Shown here piece after piece: positions 49,024-57,288 of a stretch of 64,000 nt of DNA (its first letter is position 1; every line of letters starts with the position of its first letter). The stretch lies in assembly GCF_030908545.1 (NCBI RefSeq), contig NZ_CP133083.1, forward strand, positions 372,001 to 436,000, read 5' to 3'. Below the pieces are notes generated by a model. The model saw only the letters and a list, made by a program, of their open reading frames with translations, made no database searches and was not told the origin of the DNA. This DNA comes from Nitrosomonas sp. sh817 (GTDB taxonomy: Bacteria; Pseudomonadota; Gammaproteobacteria; Burkholderiales; Nitrosomonadaceae). The translations under genes and the position numbers were made by a program.

Positions 49024-49761
49024 TTGCGGCATATCAAAATGAGCCTATCTGAGAACAATAACCCGGACACGGGTAACCTCCCCGTTGAACCGGATCTGAT
49101 GAATTTCCTGGTTTCTTCGATTCACGATACGAAAAATTCGGTGTGCCTGTTATTGAACAGCCTGGAAAAAACGCTGGCAAATGCCGATGCAAGTCAACTT
49201 GCCGCGCATGCTGAACTGGTGCGAGTGAATGCCGAAGCAAAACGCGTTAACAATCACCTGGTTCAATTGTTGACGCTCTATAAAGTCGGCCAAAGAGTCT
49301 ATCCTTTTGATGTGCAATATGTCAGTTTAAGAGATTTTATAGCTGGGATCGTTGCGCAATATTCCGATTTGCTGCAGTTCCGTCAAATTACCCTGGAAGC
49401 TCATGTAGATCCGGAGTTGCATTGGTACTTTGACGAGGATCTGATCAATGCGGTTGTCGGCAATGCCATCAATAATGCAATCCGTTATACCCGGGATTGT
49501 ATTCGCATTGCCGCCGAAGAGCAGAATGGGCAATTGTTGCTGCGCGTGGAGGATAATGGACGCGGCTATCCGGCTGCAATGCTGCAGGACAGCTATGATT
49601 CAATGCACCGCGTAGATTCTTTGGAAAATAGCACTGGATTAGGTTTTTATTTTTCGGACAAGGTTGCGCGGATGCATCGAAATCAGGGGGTGTCCGGGAA
49701 ATTGAAGCTGGAAAACGGCGGTCCTATGAAAGGTGCTTGCTTTCTCCTGTTTCTTCCTTAA
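49024..49761 (+). CDS. Soluble sensor histidine kinase
   Basis: A protein of about 245 residues without membrane segments. The phosphoacceptor helix is VSSIHDTKNSVCLLL, and the ATP-binding fold has an N-box around AVVGNAINNAIRY, a G1 box VEDNGRGYP and a G2 box STGLGFYF. It lacks a recognisable sensor domain, so the signal probably comes through a partner. The start is uncertain: TTG 49024 has GAGGA seven bases upstream, whereas ATG 49039 and an earlier TTG (48994) lack one. It is on the strand of the RiPP operon, about 80 bases after it, and just ahead of the response regulator. Confidence 0.8.
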   Translation: MRHIKMSLSENNNPDTGNLPVEPDLMNFLVSSIHDTKNSVCLLLNSLEKTLANADASQLAAHAELVRVNAEAKRVNNHLVQLLTLYKVGQRVYPFDVQYVSLRDFIAGIVAQYSDLLQFRQITLEAHVDPELHWYFDEDLINAVVGNAINNAIRYTRDCIRIAAEEQNGQLLLRVEDNGRGYPAAMLQDSYDSMHRVDSLENSTGLGFYFSDKVARMHRNQGVSGKLKLENGGPMKGACFLLFLP

Positions 49762-49782
49762 TAAATTTCAAGATCTGAAACC

Positions 49783-51423
49783 ATGATAACGAGCTCTATC
49801 AATTTTTCTCCCGTTAGTTTGAATCTATCCGGAAAGAATATTCTGATTGTCGATGACTATCAGGAGATGCGTACAATCTTGCGCGATATTTTTCGCAATC
49901 TCGGTGCTGATGTTAAGAAAATGCATATGGTTGCGACGGGAGAAGAAGCCATTGCGATACTGAAGAAAGTGCAATTTGATGTGGTTTTGTGCGATCTAGT
50001 ATTAGGTGCGGGAAAAAATGGTCAGCAAGTGCTTGAGGAAGCGAAGTATCTTTCGCTTGTGGATTCTTCTTGTTTGTGGGTAATGATTTCCGCCGAGAAA
50101 GCCGCGGAAGCTGTTACCGGTGCGGCGGAATTTCAACCCGATGCATATTTGATTAAGCCGGTTACGGAAATGAGTTTATGCACACGGCTGGAAAAGATCT
50201 GGGTGAGAAAGAAAGTTTTTGCCGAGATTCACCAGGCGATCAAGCGCTCGAATTATGATGAAGCATTGAGTTTATGTGATCAAAAGCTGGTGTCCGATAA
50301 GGCGAATACCTTCGATTTGCTGCGCACGAAATGCAATTTACTAGGGATGACGGGAGAGCTGGATCGAGCCCAGAATTTGTTGGAAGAAATTCTCTCAAAG
50401 CGCGAGTTACCATGGAGCAAGGTAGCGTTGGCAAGAATTTTTCTCAAAAAGAATGAATGGGATCAAGCCAAGACCCTGTTGGAGGAAACCATCGAACTCA
50501 ATCCGGCGTATATCGAAGCCCATGATCTCCTGGCGCAAACGCTACAGGCGATGGATGATTTGGAAGGTGCGAATGATGTGCTGGAACGCGCAACCAAATT
50601 GTCACCCAATTCTGTAATGCGGCAACAGAATTTGGGGAGCTTATCTTTAAAAATTGGAAAGCTGGAAAATGCCGAACGTGCGTTCCGTAAAAGTATTGCA
50701 CTGGGTGAAAACTCAGCTTTGAAGAAAGCGGATAGTTATCTTGGGCTGGTCAAAGTATGCGGCACAAAGAAAAATCCTGATGAAGCACTGAGAGTGTTGG
50801 GACAGCTTACCAAGAATTTTAACGGTGATGATGTTCGCCGCAGGGCCTTGGCTGCAACGGGAATAATTCACCATCAGAGCGGTGACGTGGAGAAAGCCGC
50901 GCAGATCGCTTTAGAGTTGGATCAATCATTGCCCAACCAAGATGAGCGTCCTTTAACCAGCGAGGAATCGCTGGAAGTCGCCCATTTATTGCTTGTTGCT
51001 GGGAATAAGGAAAAAGCGATTCGATTGTTGCAAAGCGAAATCAAGAATAATCCGGAGAACACGGCTTTGCATAAAGATGTTTCAGAAATATTCGAGCAAG
51101 CCGGGATGCAAGAGGAAGGCAGCCAACTAATCGAATCCACCCGCCAGGAAGCGATGCTCGTGATGAATCGCGGGGTATTGCTGGTTAGTAAAGGACAATA
51201 CGAAGAAGCGCTTGGTGCAATGCGCGAAGCTCGTGCCGCAATGCCGGCCAATGTACGGGTATTATTGAATTTGGCGCATGTAATTATTGCCTATATACAA
51301 AAAAACGGCTCCGCACCCGACCTCGTTGAGGAAGCGCGCAACAGCCTTACGGCGGCAAACGAACTATCTCCGGGAGAACCCCGCTTTAAACGATTGATGG
51401 CGTCATTGAATGGACTTGTTTAA
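49783..51423 (+). CDS. Response regulator with TPR output
   Basis: A 546-residue protein. The N-terminal receiver has the acidic pair in LIVDDYQEM, the phospho-accepting Asp in VVLCDLVLG and the switch Lys in LIKPVTE. From about residue 140 on it is all tetratricopeptide repeats (e.g. EWDQAKTLLEETIELNPAYI), with no DNA-binding or enzymatic domain. It should signal by protein contacts. It is 21 bases behind the kinase and surely its partner. Any role in metal homeostasis is inferred only from the RiPP operon ahead. Confidence 0.9.
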   Translation: MITSSINFSPVSLNLSGKNILIVDDYQEMRTILRDIFRNLGADVKKMHMVATGEEAIAILKKVQFDVVLCDLVLGAGKNGQQVLEEAKYLSLVDSSCLWVMISAEKAAEAVTGAAEFQPDAYLIKPVTEMSLCTRLEKIWVRKKVFAEIHQAIKRSNYDEALSLCDQKLVSDKANTFDLLRTKCNLLGMTGELDRAQNLLEEILSKRELPWSKVALARIFLKKNEWDQAKTLLEETIELNPAYIEAHDLLAQTLQAMDDLEGANDVLERATKLSPNSVMRQQNLGSLSLKIGKLENAERAFRKSIALGENSALKKADSYLGLVKVCGTKKNPDEALRVLGQLTKNFNGDDVRRRALAATGIIHHQSGDVEKAAQIALELDQSLPNQDERPLTSEESLEVAHLLLVAGNKEKAIRLLQSEIKNNPENTALHKDVSEIFEQAGMQEEGSQLIESTRQEAMLVMNRGVLLVSKGQYEEALGAMREARAAMPANVRVLLNLAHVIIAYIQKNGSAPDLVEEARNSLTAANELSPGEPRFKRLMASLNGLV

Positions 51424-51449
51424 GTTTGTTTCGCGTTAAGTTCTTTCAA

Positions 51450-51590
51450 GGAAGCGCTGATTAATTCGGCGAATGCGATGAAGGGCGAGGCGCACGGAAC
51501 GCAGTGACCGAGACAAATCAATCAGATAGGCGAGGGAGCGAGTGCCGCGCAACAAGGCAGTCCGCTCGTGTACTTATTAATCAGTGTTTC
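51450..51590 (+). repeat. MITE-like repeat, copy 2
   Basis: A 141-base element beginning GGAAGCGCTGATTAAT and ending ATTAATCAGTGTTTC, ends that are inverted repeats of one another with two or three mismatches. It is the same family as 46771-46913 but in the opposite orientation. It lies 26 bases after the stop of the TPR response regulator, so the two copies enclose the RiPP and two-component genes. Confidence 0.75.
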
Positions 51591-51965
51591 TCTCATATTA
51601 TTCTTGGCTTATTTGCGAAAAAATGACTACAACTAACCAATCTCTTCACAGATTAATCCGAAGTTACTCTGAAATGGCAAATTTGCGTCATTTTGCAAAG
51701 GTCTCTTAATAATAATTTCGCTGGTATTCGCGGGCTGTGGATCGACGCCCAGAACTGTGCAGATCGTGCCGCTGGAGCAATAAAAGAAACTCAGAGTGCC
51801 AGAATCTCCTGTGACGAAGCCGAAAGAATCAGACTTCCCGGTCAGATTGAACAGGATCTTTGGGAACTTGCCGCAGACGTGCAACGAGTAGTGATTCAGT
51901 ATGAAACGTTGAGAAAAACTTGCTTTCCGCTGATTGAGGTAATGCCGGATACAAACGGTTAAATG
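51591..51965. other. Intergenic region without a supported gene
   Basis: About 375 bases with two overlapping weak ORFs on opposite strands (51693-51962 plus, 51633-51884 minus). Neither has a ribosome site or recognisable protein. It could be an eroded gene. Confidence 0.4.
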
Positions 51966-51994
51966 AAAACTGCCCGGTAAAACCAGGCAGTTTT
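51966..51994 (-). terminator. Bidirectional-type terminator behind PEP-CTERM gene
   Basis: AAAACTGCC and GGCAGTTTT pair perfectly across nine bases around an 11-base loop. The A/T ends of the stem give a U run in either direction. It lies ten bases after the PEP-CTERM gene stop on the minus strand. Confidence 0.85.
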
Positions 51995-52004
51995 GGGGTT
52001 ATTG

Positions 52005-52637
52005 CTAAGCTAGTTTTTTATTGCGTAATGAAAATCCCAATAATCCTAAACCCATCAATAACATGACATAGGTTTCGGGTTCTGGTACTGGTGCTGCTAC
52101 ATCACTTAGTTTTAGATAGTCAAAACCATAAAAATCTACTGATGCGTTGCGGTCAACAACAATTGTCAATTCTCCCGTGGCATTGATTGAATCAAGCACA
52201 GCGCCCGTCAATGTATAGTAATGGATCAGCGTATTCGGGAAACCATCGTTATACGAAAAATCTTGAACGATGCCATTAAATGTTGTTATGACTGGGCCAA
52301 ACGCAGTTGCTTGGAAATCAGCCATATCAATTTCCAAGTGACCTAAAGCCCATCCGCTTCCTAGTCCAGTGAAATGGAATGTAGCTACAGTTTCAGAACC
52401 ATGTGGGCTGTAACCGGGATGCGTGGTGCTATAGGTATCAGTATATTGCGCACCATCGGTTGCTGCCATTTCCGCTGCACTTCTACCATCAAAGTTTGCT
52501 GTAGAACCATTAAATGGATGAGAACAATTGTCACAAATGCCGATGCCATATCCATCGTTATCACCAATTTGCCAAGACGCAGCGGCAACCGGGCTGCTTG
52601 TCAAAGCAAGTAAACTCATAATCATTAAAGTACGCAT
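52005..52637 (-). CDS. PEP-CTERM sorting-domain exported protein
   Basis: A 210-residue exported protein. A signal peptide covers about residues 1-20. The C-terminal anchor is VPEPETYVMLLMGLGLLGF plus basic residues, the PEP-CTERM signal that exosortase systems cut. The mature part is beta-rich, with a GICDNC pair near residue 36 that could bind metal or form a disulfide. Function unknown. The exosortase genes are not in this window. Confidence 0.88.
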   Translation of the reverse strand: MRTLMIMSLLALTSSPVAAASWQIGDNDGYGIGICDNCSHPFNGSTANFDGRSAAEMAATDGAQYTDTYSTTHPGYSPHGSETVATFHFTGLGSGWALGHLEIDMADFQATAFGPVITTFNGIVQDFSYNDGFPNTLIHYYTLTGAVLDSINATGELTIVVDRNASVDFYGFDYLKLSDVAAPVPEPETYVMLLMGLGLLGFSLRNKKLA

Positions 52638-52876
52638 AATGTATTGCCCCCTTTGAGAATTTTATAATTACAGAAGCTAGTTTCCTTCTGCCGATATTAA
52701 AAAACTGAAAAATTAGAAACTGGTTGTTTAATATCTATCAAGAAGATAAGTCCAATCGGATGGGAAATATATAGGATATTACTACTGATTAAGTAGTACA
52801 CTTGTCCTGTGTTATTTCCTTCCTGCCACACTATAGAATCTGTTGACATTTAGAGATAAGTATTTCATAGAAAGAA

Positions 52877-52925
52877 ACAAACTCGTAATATTGAGGTTCC
52901 TATACCACCAATAAAACGAGTTTGT
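52877..52925. repeat. Perfect 10-bp inverted repeat before the IS5-family remnant
   Basis: ACAAACTCGT (52877-52886) and ACGAGTTTGT (52916-52925) face each other across 29 bases. They end just before the transposase ATG at 52927 and may be the left, protein-binding end of the element or its translation-control hairpin. Confidence 0.5.
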
Positions 52926-52926
52926 G

Positions 52927-53632
52927 ATGCCCCGATTGATGCTCAATGATGAGTTTTGGTCGAAGCTGGAGAAGATTCTGCTTCAAGAAGCAATTTATAA
53001 CAAGCGCAATCTGTGCATGACAGTAGAAGGCATGCTGTATCGAATGCGTGTAGGTTGCCCGTGGTGAGATCTGCTTGAGGCGTTCGGTTGCTGGAATTCC
53101 ATCTATAAAAGATTCAACGCTTGGTCATTTAGCAGCAAATGGTTAAGGATTTTCAAGGCGTTGACTATTGATCCGGATTGGAAGTGGGAATTTATTGATG
53201 GCAGCTATGCCAAGGCACACCAGCATAGTGCGGGAGCGGCAGGCCAACAATCGCAAGCCATCGGGAAAAGCCATGCGGGCAATACCACAAAGATCCATTT
53301 TGCGGTCGATGGTCATGGCTTGCCAGTTGAGTTTGAAATCACCGGCGGAGAAATCAATGACTGCTCCGCAGCACCTAATTTGATTGCCAGGTCGCCTGAC
53401 GCGAAGGCGATTGTTGCGGACAAGGGCTATGACAGTGAGTGTATACGCGAGCAGATAACGAAGCAAGGAGCTCAGGTTGTAATACCGGGAAAGCGCAACT
53501 CGGTGGAGGGTAATGAGGATATGGATTGGATCTTATACAGATACCGGCATTTGGTGGAGCTTTTGCCCGGCCAAAACAGTATCGGGCAATTGCGACACAA
53601 TATGATAAGCTGAAGAGAAATTTTGAGAGTTC
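52927..53632 (+). pseudogene. IS5-family transposase, broken
   Basis: The frame starts MPRLMLNDEFWSKLEKILLQ, runs into a TGA at about codon 47 in CPW-stop-DLLEAFG (where the family has Arg, so CGA to TGA), then continues through EFIDGSYAKAHQ and IVADKGYDSE. After RYRHLVE, about four bases are missing and the frame shifts to a run reading AIATQYDKLKRNFESS. The usual C-terminus is absent and the sequence stops at the multicopper oxidase gene end. It cannot encode transposase. The right end of the element is gone. Confidence 0.85.
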
Positions 53633-53639
53633 TTACACT

Positions 53640-55265
53640 TCAGCTAACATAGAAATTTCGCATCATACCCATATCTTCGTGTTCGAGATTGTGGCAATGG
53701 TAAAGAAAAAAGCCTTTGAAATCATTGAATGGCTTGATAATCTCAATTTCTTCTCCCGGCATTACCAAAACGGTATCTTTCCAACCGCTGTTGATAAAAC
53801 CGTGTTTCACAGTTTCGTATCCGCTATTCTGATCTATTTGCGTCCGCGAGAGGATCTGAAACTGCTGGCCATGCAAATGGATGGGGTGGGGCATCGACAT
53901 CATCATTCCCATCCCCATGCCTCCACCGCGGCGCATGCCACCGCCCATTCCCCGATTGTCATGAAATATCTTAATTCTTTGAATGGAATTAACCGGAATT
54001 TGCTCGGATTCCATGTAGTCGTACATATCGAATGTTCTGCCGTTTAGCTGGAACGACATGTGCCGCATGCCGATGGCGATTGGAACGACTTTGTCAGGGT
54101 GAGTGATATCCTGAAGCGTGAAACGAGGCATGGGGATTAATGTTTCCGGTAACTTCGGCGAATCGCTGATCTGCTCGGTGATCTGGAATTTTGCGATGGT
54201 GATTGCTTCATCCTGACCAAAGGGAGCGCCCATCATGCCCATTCCATCGCCTCCCATGCCACGGCGCATCCCTCCTCGCATGCCGCCGCCTCCCATATGA
54301 GAACTGGAATCGCCAAAAGCCAGGCTCTGCAATGTGATGTCAGAACCTGGTTTGCGGCCGCTAAAATCAACCCATAATTCTACGCGCTCAGCGGGGGCAA
54401 GCATCACGTAGGGTAAGTTTTGCGGCTTTTCCAGTAAACCGCCGTCGGTTCCGATTGCAGTGATCGGGGTGCCGTCACTCCATGCGAGTTTATAAATCCG
54501 CGCATTTGATCCATTCAGAATGCGCAAGCGATAGGCTCTGGTTTTCACCGGAATGGTATAGTCTTTCTGTCCGTTCACTAGAATGACATCCCCATGAAAC
54601 CCCCGCATTCTTTGGTGCATGCCGAGAATGTAGCGAAGTTGATTATTGCTGGAGAAGCTGCGATCCTGAATAATCAGCGGGACATCGAATTCGCCGCTGG
54701 GCAGGCCTAATTTCCGTTCATTTTCATCGGATACCGTGATAAGCCCCGCTAAGCCTTGATAAACTTGCGGTGCGGTTAATTCGTGGGTATGCGAATGATA
54801 CCAATTGGTTCCGGCAGGGTTGGTTACCTCGAATTCATAAAGATACTGTTCGTCCCGGTGAATGGCATACATCGGATGACCATCCATCGGCTGAGGAACA
54901 TGCATGCCGTGCCAGTGCGTAATGCATGGTTCCGGCAATTGATTGCTAAAATAGATTCGGACTTTCTGACCTTGCTCAAAATTGATGATCGGACCTAAAT
55001 AGCCTGGCAACTCTCTGAGCGTTGATGCAGGCCCTTTGAGCAGTTTGCCGGTGTATTTAAGAACATGCGTGAGCGGGCCGGGTAAAATGGCAACATCGGC
55101 AGTTTGAGCATTCAGTGCGATTTCTACATCGGCTTTGAACGAAGGATTGGGTGTCATGTTGCTTCCTTGCGTTCTTGCAAAACTCGATCCCGGGATTGCT
55201 GCGGCAAGTGTGCTTGTTGCTGCGTATTGTATGAATTGACGTCTTTTATAATTAATATTTGTCAT
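53640..55265 (-). CDS. Tat-exported multicopper oxidase, Met-rich (CueO/CotA type)
   Basis: A 541-residue periplasmic oxidase. The Tat signal has KRRQF (7-11). Copper motifs are complete: HWHG (117-120), WYHSHTHE (155-162), HPIHLHGQQ and HCHNLEHEDMGMM near the C-terminus. Two Met/Gly-rich runs, one in the middle (around residues 330-360, GMGGDGMGMM) and one before the HPIHLHG block (GMGMGMMMSMP), are like the copper-collecting segments of CueO, so it may oxidise Cu(I) and protect the periplasm. I chose ATG 55265 because AGGAG lies seven bases upstream. The 3' end touches an IS5 remnant, but the protein is intact. Confidence 0.9.
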   Translation of the reverse strand: MTNINYKRRQFIQYAATSTLAAAIPGSSFARTQGSNMTPNPSFKADVEIALNAQTADVAILPGPLTHVLKYTGKLLKGPASTLRELPGYLGPIINFEQGQKVRIYFSNQLPEPCITHWHGMHVPQPMDGHPMYAIHRDEQYLYEFEVTNPAGTNWYHSHTHELTAPQVYQGLAGLITVSDENERKLGLPSGEFDVPLIIQDRSFSSNNQLRYILGMHQRMRGFHGDVILVNGQKDYTIPVKTRAYRLRILNGSNARIYKLAWSDGTPITAIGTDGGLLEKPQNLPYVMLAPAERVELWVDFSGRKPGSDITLQSLAFGDSSSHMGGGGMRGGMRRGMGGDGMGMMGAPFGQDEAITIAKFQITEQISDSPKLPETLIPMPRFTLQDITHPDKVVPIAIGMRHMSFQLNGRTFDMYDYMESEQIPVNSIQRIKIFHDNRGMGGGMRRGGGMGMGMMMSMPHPIHLHGQQFQILSRTQIDQNSGYETVKHGFINSGWKDTVLVMPGEEIEIIKPFNDFKGFFLYHCHNLEHEDMGMMRNFYVS

Positions 55266-55449
55266 GATTAATCTCCTATCCATCAGTGAGATAAAAACTG
55301 TACGCGATCAACAGCCCAGCGCATGATTTATCTGAAATACAATAATCAGTGTATCAGTTCAAACATGACAAGTAATCTACTTTATGCTTAAGTGATTGAG
55401 TGTTAGAAAATTTCTGGATACAGAGGGCGGGATGCCGAAAACGGGTGAA

Positions 55450-57171
55450 TCAAGAAAGCAGCGCTAATAGCATTTGCGGCGAAGAATTTGCTTGCGCCAG
55501 TACCGCAGTGGCAGCTTGTTGCATGATTTGTGTTTTTGTGAGCGAAGTTGTTTCAACTGCATAGTCGGTATCTTGTATTCGTGACTTGCTAGCAGTCGTG
55601 GACTCTATGCTGGTTTGATTATTGGTAATGACTGATTGCAAACGGTTTAATTGTGCGCCGATTTTCGACCGCTCTTCGTTAATGTGATTGAGCGCCAGAT
55701 CGACTTTAAAAGTCGTAAATCCGGCATTGTTGATCAAATCCAGATCTTGAATGCTGAGTGCCCCCGTGTTGACTGCACCCATGCTGATATCCAGGGTGTC
55801 GGCTTTATTTGCACCGACTTGCAAACGCTTGTTGTTTCCGGCTGCTGCTGTTTCGATGTCTTCCCAGATTTCATTGAATCCGCTGGTCGGATTGGTTCCG
55901 CCACGTGAACCGGTATCAACGACAATGCTTTCCGCAGTTTTAACGGCGCCGCCATCGGCATTTGAACCGCCAATTGCTCCAGTATCGCTGTCGGTAAGGT
56001 TCATACTTGCAATATAGGCTGCGCCATTTGCAACAAAGTCTGCATTAAAAGCGTCGGCGTTTGCATACAGACCGCCGGTAGCGGCACTGATGGCATCGTT
56101 TAAGGTGGCGCTTTGATTCTGGTTCAAATAAACCATAACATCGCTGATACCGGAACCGCCGTTATCTTTGATGACTTGGTGCAAGTAACGGACTGCTGAA
56201 TAAGCGGCGGAATAATCATCCGATGACCCTCCCCACGCTGCGCCTGCTGAACCAAAAGTCGCGGCTCTAGCCATGACACCACCGATACCGACACTACTAA
56301 TCGAGGATTGCAAGCGTTCATCGGCGCCATGAATAAATTCGGCGGCACCTTCCAGAAACCAGGTTTGATCGACTACTGGATTGAACATTGAACCGATATT
56401 CATGCTGCGGTACATCACGGCATGCACCATTTCATGCGCAATAATACGATCGTTGTAGAATGGCGCAGTGCCACCGTTTGGCAAATTAGGCGGTGTAAAA
56501 TCGCTCATATCAATTTGGAGCTTAACATCCGTTGCTTTACCCGTGTAAGTGCCGGGTATTGAACCGACAACCCGGGCCGCAGTACCACCGGCGCCGTCGG
56601 TGAAAGTCGTCAGTTCGATATTCATATCAGCGCCATCCGCAGAAATTCCAAAATACTGCTGTATCATATTTTCCGCTTCTTCGAGCCAACCGTACTGCAG
56701 TCCGTAGACTACCGCTAGCTGATTGGAATCGCCGAGAACACTGCTTCCAGAGAAGTCGAAAATTTTATCGCCGTTAAAGATGCTGGTCGTCGAAACCTTT
56801 TCTAATTCTTGGATCAGCTGATTGGTTTCTTCTTGAAGCGCTTTCTTGTCGGCAAGGCTATTGGTTGAGTTGGCAGCTTGGATGGATAATTCACGGATAC
56901 GTTGTAACGAGGAAGTCATGGAAGTCAATGCGCCATCAGCTGTTTGCAGCATCGAAATTCCATCATTGGCATTTCTGGTGGCTTGAGTCAAGCCACGTAT
57001 CTGAGCAGTCATTCGCTCTGAAATCGCAAGACCGGCCGCATCGTCTCTAGCGCTATTAATACGTATACCCGATGATAGCCGCTCTAAGGAGCGGCTAAGA
57101 TCCGTGGTGGTTGCCGACAAATACCGTGAAGTATTCAGCGCACCCAAATTTGTATTAATCGATAAAGCCAT
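55450..57171 (-). CDS. Flagellin with inserted HExxH protease domain (flagellinolysin type)
   Basis: A 573-residue flagellin. The terminal D0/D1 halves are classic: MALSINTNLGALNTSRYL at the start (1-140), and the end ITKTQ-like region with QQAATAVLAQANSSPQMLLALL (about 490-573). Between them, in the place of the variable D2/D3 domains, is a metallopeptidase of about 250 residues with zinc motif HEMVH at 246-250 and Glu278 in EGAAEFIHG, the gluzincin layout. In flagellinolysins known from other bacteria such filaments are catalytically active. The orphan gene has no other flagellar gene near it. The peptide just before the start lacks a strong ribosome site. Confidence 0.9.
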   Translation of the reverse strand: MALSINTNLGALNTSRYLSATTTDLSRSLERLSSGIRINSARDDAAGLAISERMTAQIRGLTQATRNANDGISMLQTADGALTSMTSSLQRIRELSIQAANSTNSLADKKALQEETNQLIQELEKVSTTSIFNGDKIFDFSGSSVLGDSNQLAVVYGLQYGWLEEAENMIQQYFGISADGADMNIELTTFTDGAGGTAARVVGSIPGTYTGKATDVKLQIDMSDFTPPNLPNGGTAPFYNDRIIAHEMVHAVMYRSMNIGSMFNPVVDQTWFLEGAAEFIHGADERLQSSISSVGIGGVMARAATFGSAGAAWGGSSDDYSAAYSAVRYLHQVIKDNGGSGISDVMVYLNQNQSATLNDAISAATGGLYANADAFNADFVANGAAYIASMNLTDSDTGAIGGSNADGGAVKTAESIVVDTGSRGGTNPTSGFNEIWEDIETAAAGNNKRLQVGANKADTLDISMGAVNTGALSIQDLDLINNAGFTTFKVDLALNHINEERSKIGAQLNRLQSVITNNQTSIESTTASKSRIQDTDYAVETTSLTKTQIMQQAATAVLAQANSSPQMLLALLS

Positions 57172-57288
57172 TTTCTTTTGATAGCAACATAAGTATCGCT
57201 AATTAACGAATTAAAATTAAGTTTCTTTAATGTCGTGAGCCGTGCGGGTTGCTCGATATCGGATGAAAATGGATTTTACAATCCGGTT

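Noticed and set aside
51633..51962. Overlapping ORFs of 83 and 89 codons on opposite strands
   Set aside because: Neither shows a ribosome site, signal peptide or known motif, and only one could be real. Left as intergenic.
57172..57240. Possible sigma-28 (FliA) promoter before the flagellin gene
   Set aside because: GCGATAC resembles the -10 box GCCGATAA on the minus strand, but no TAAA-type -35 lies at the proper 15-base distance, so it is too weak to list.
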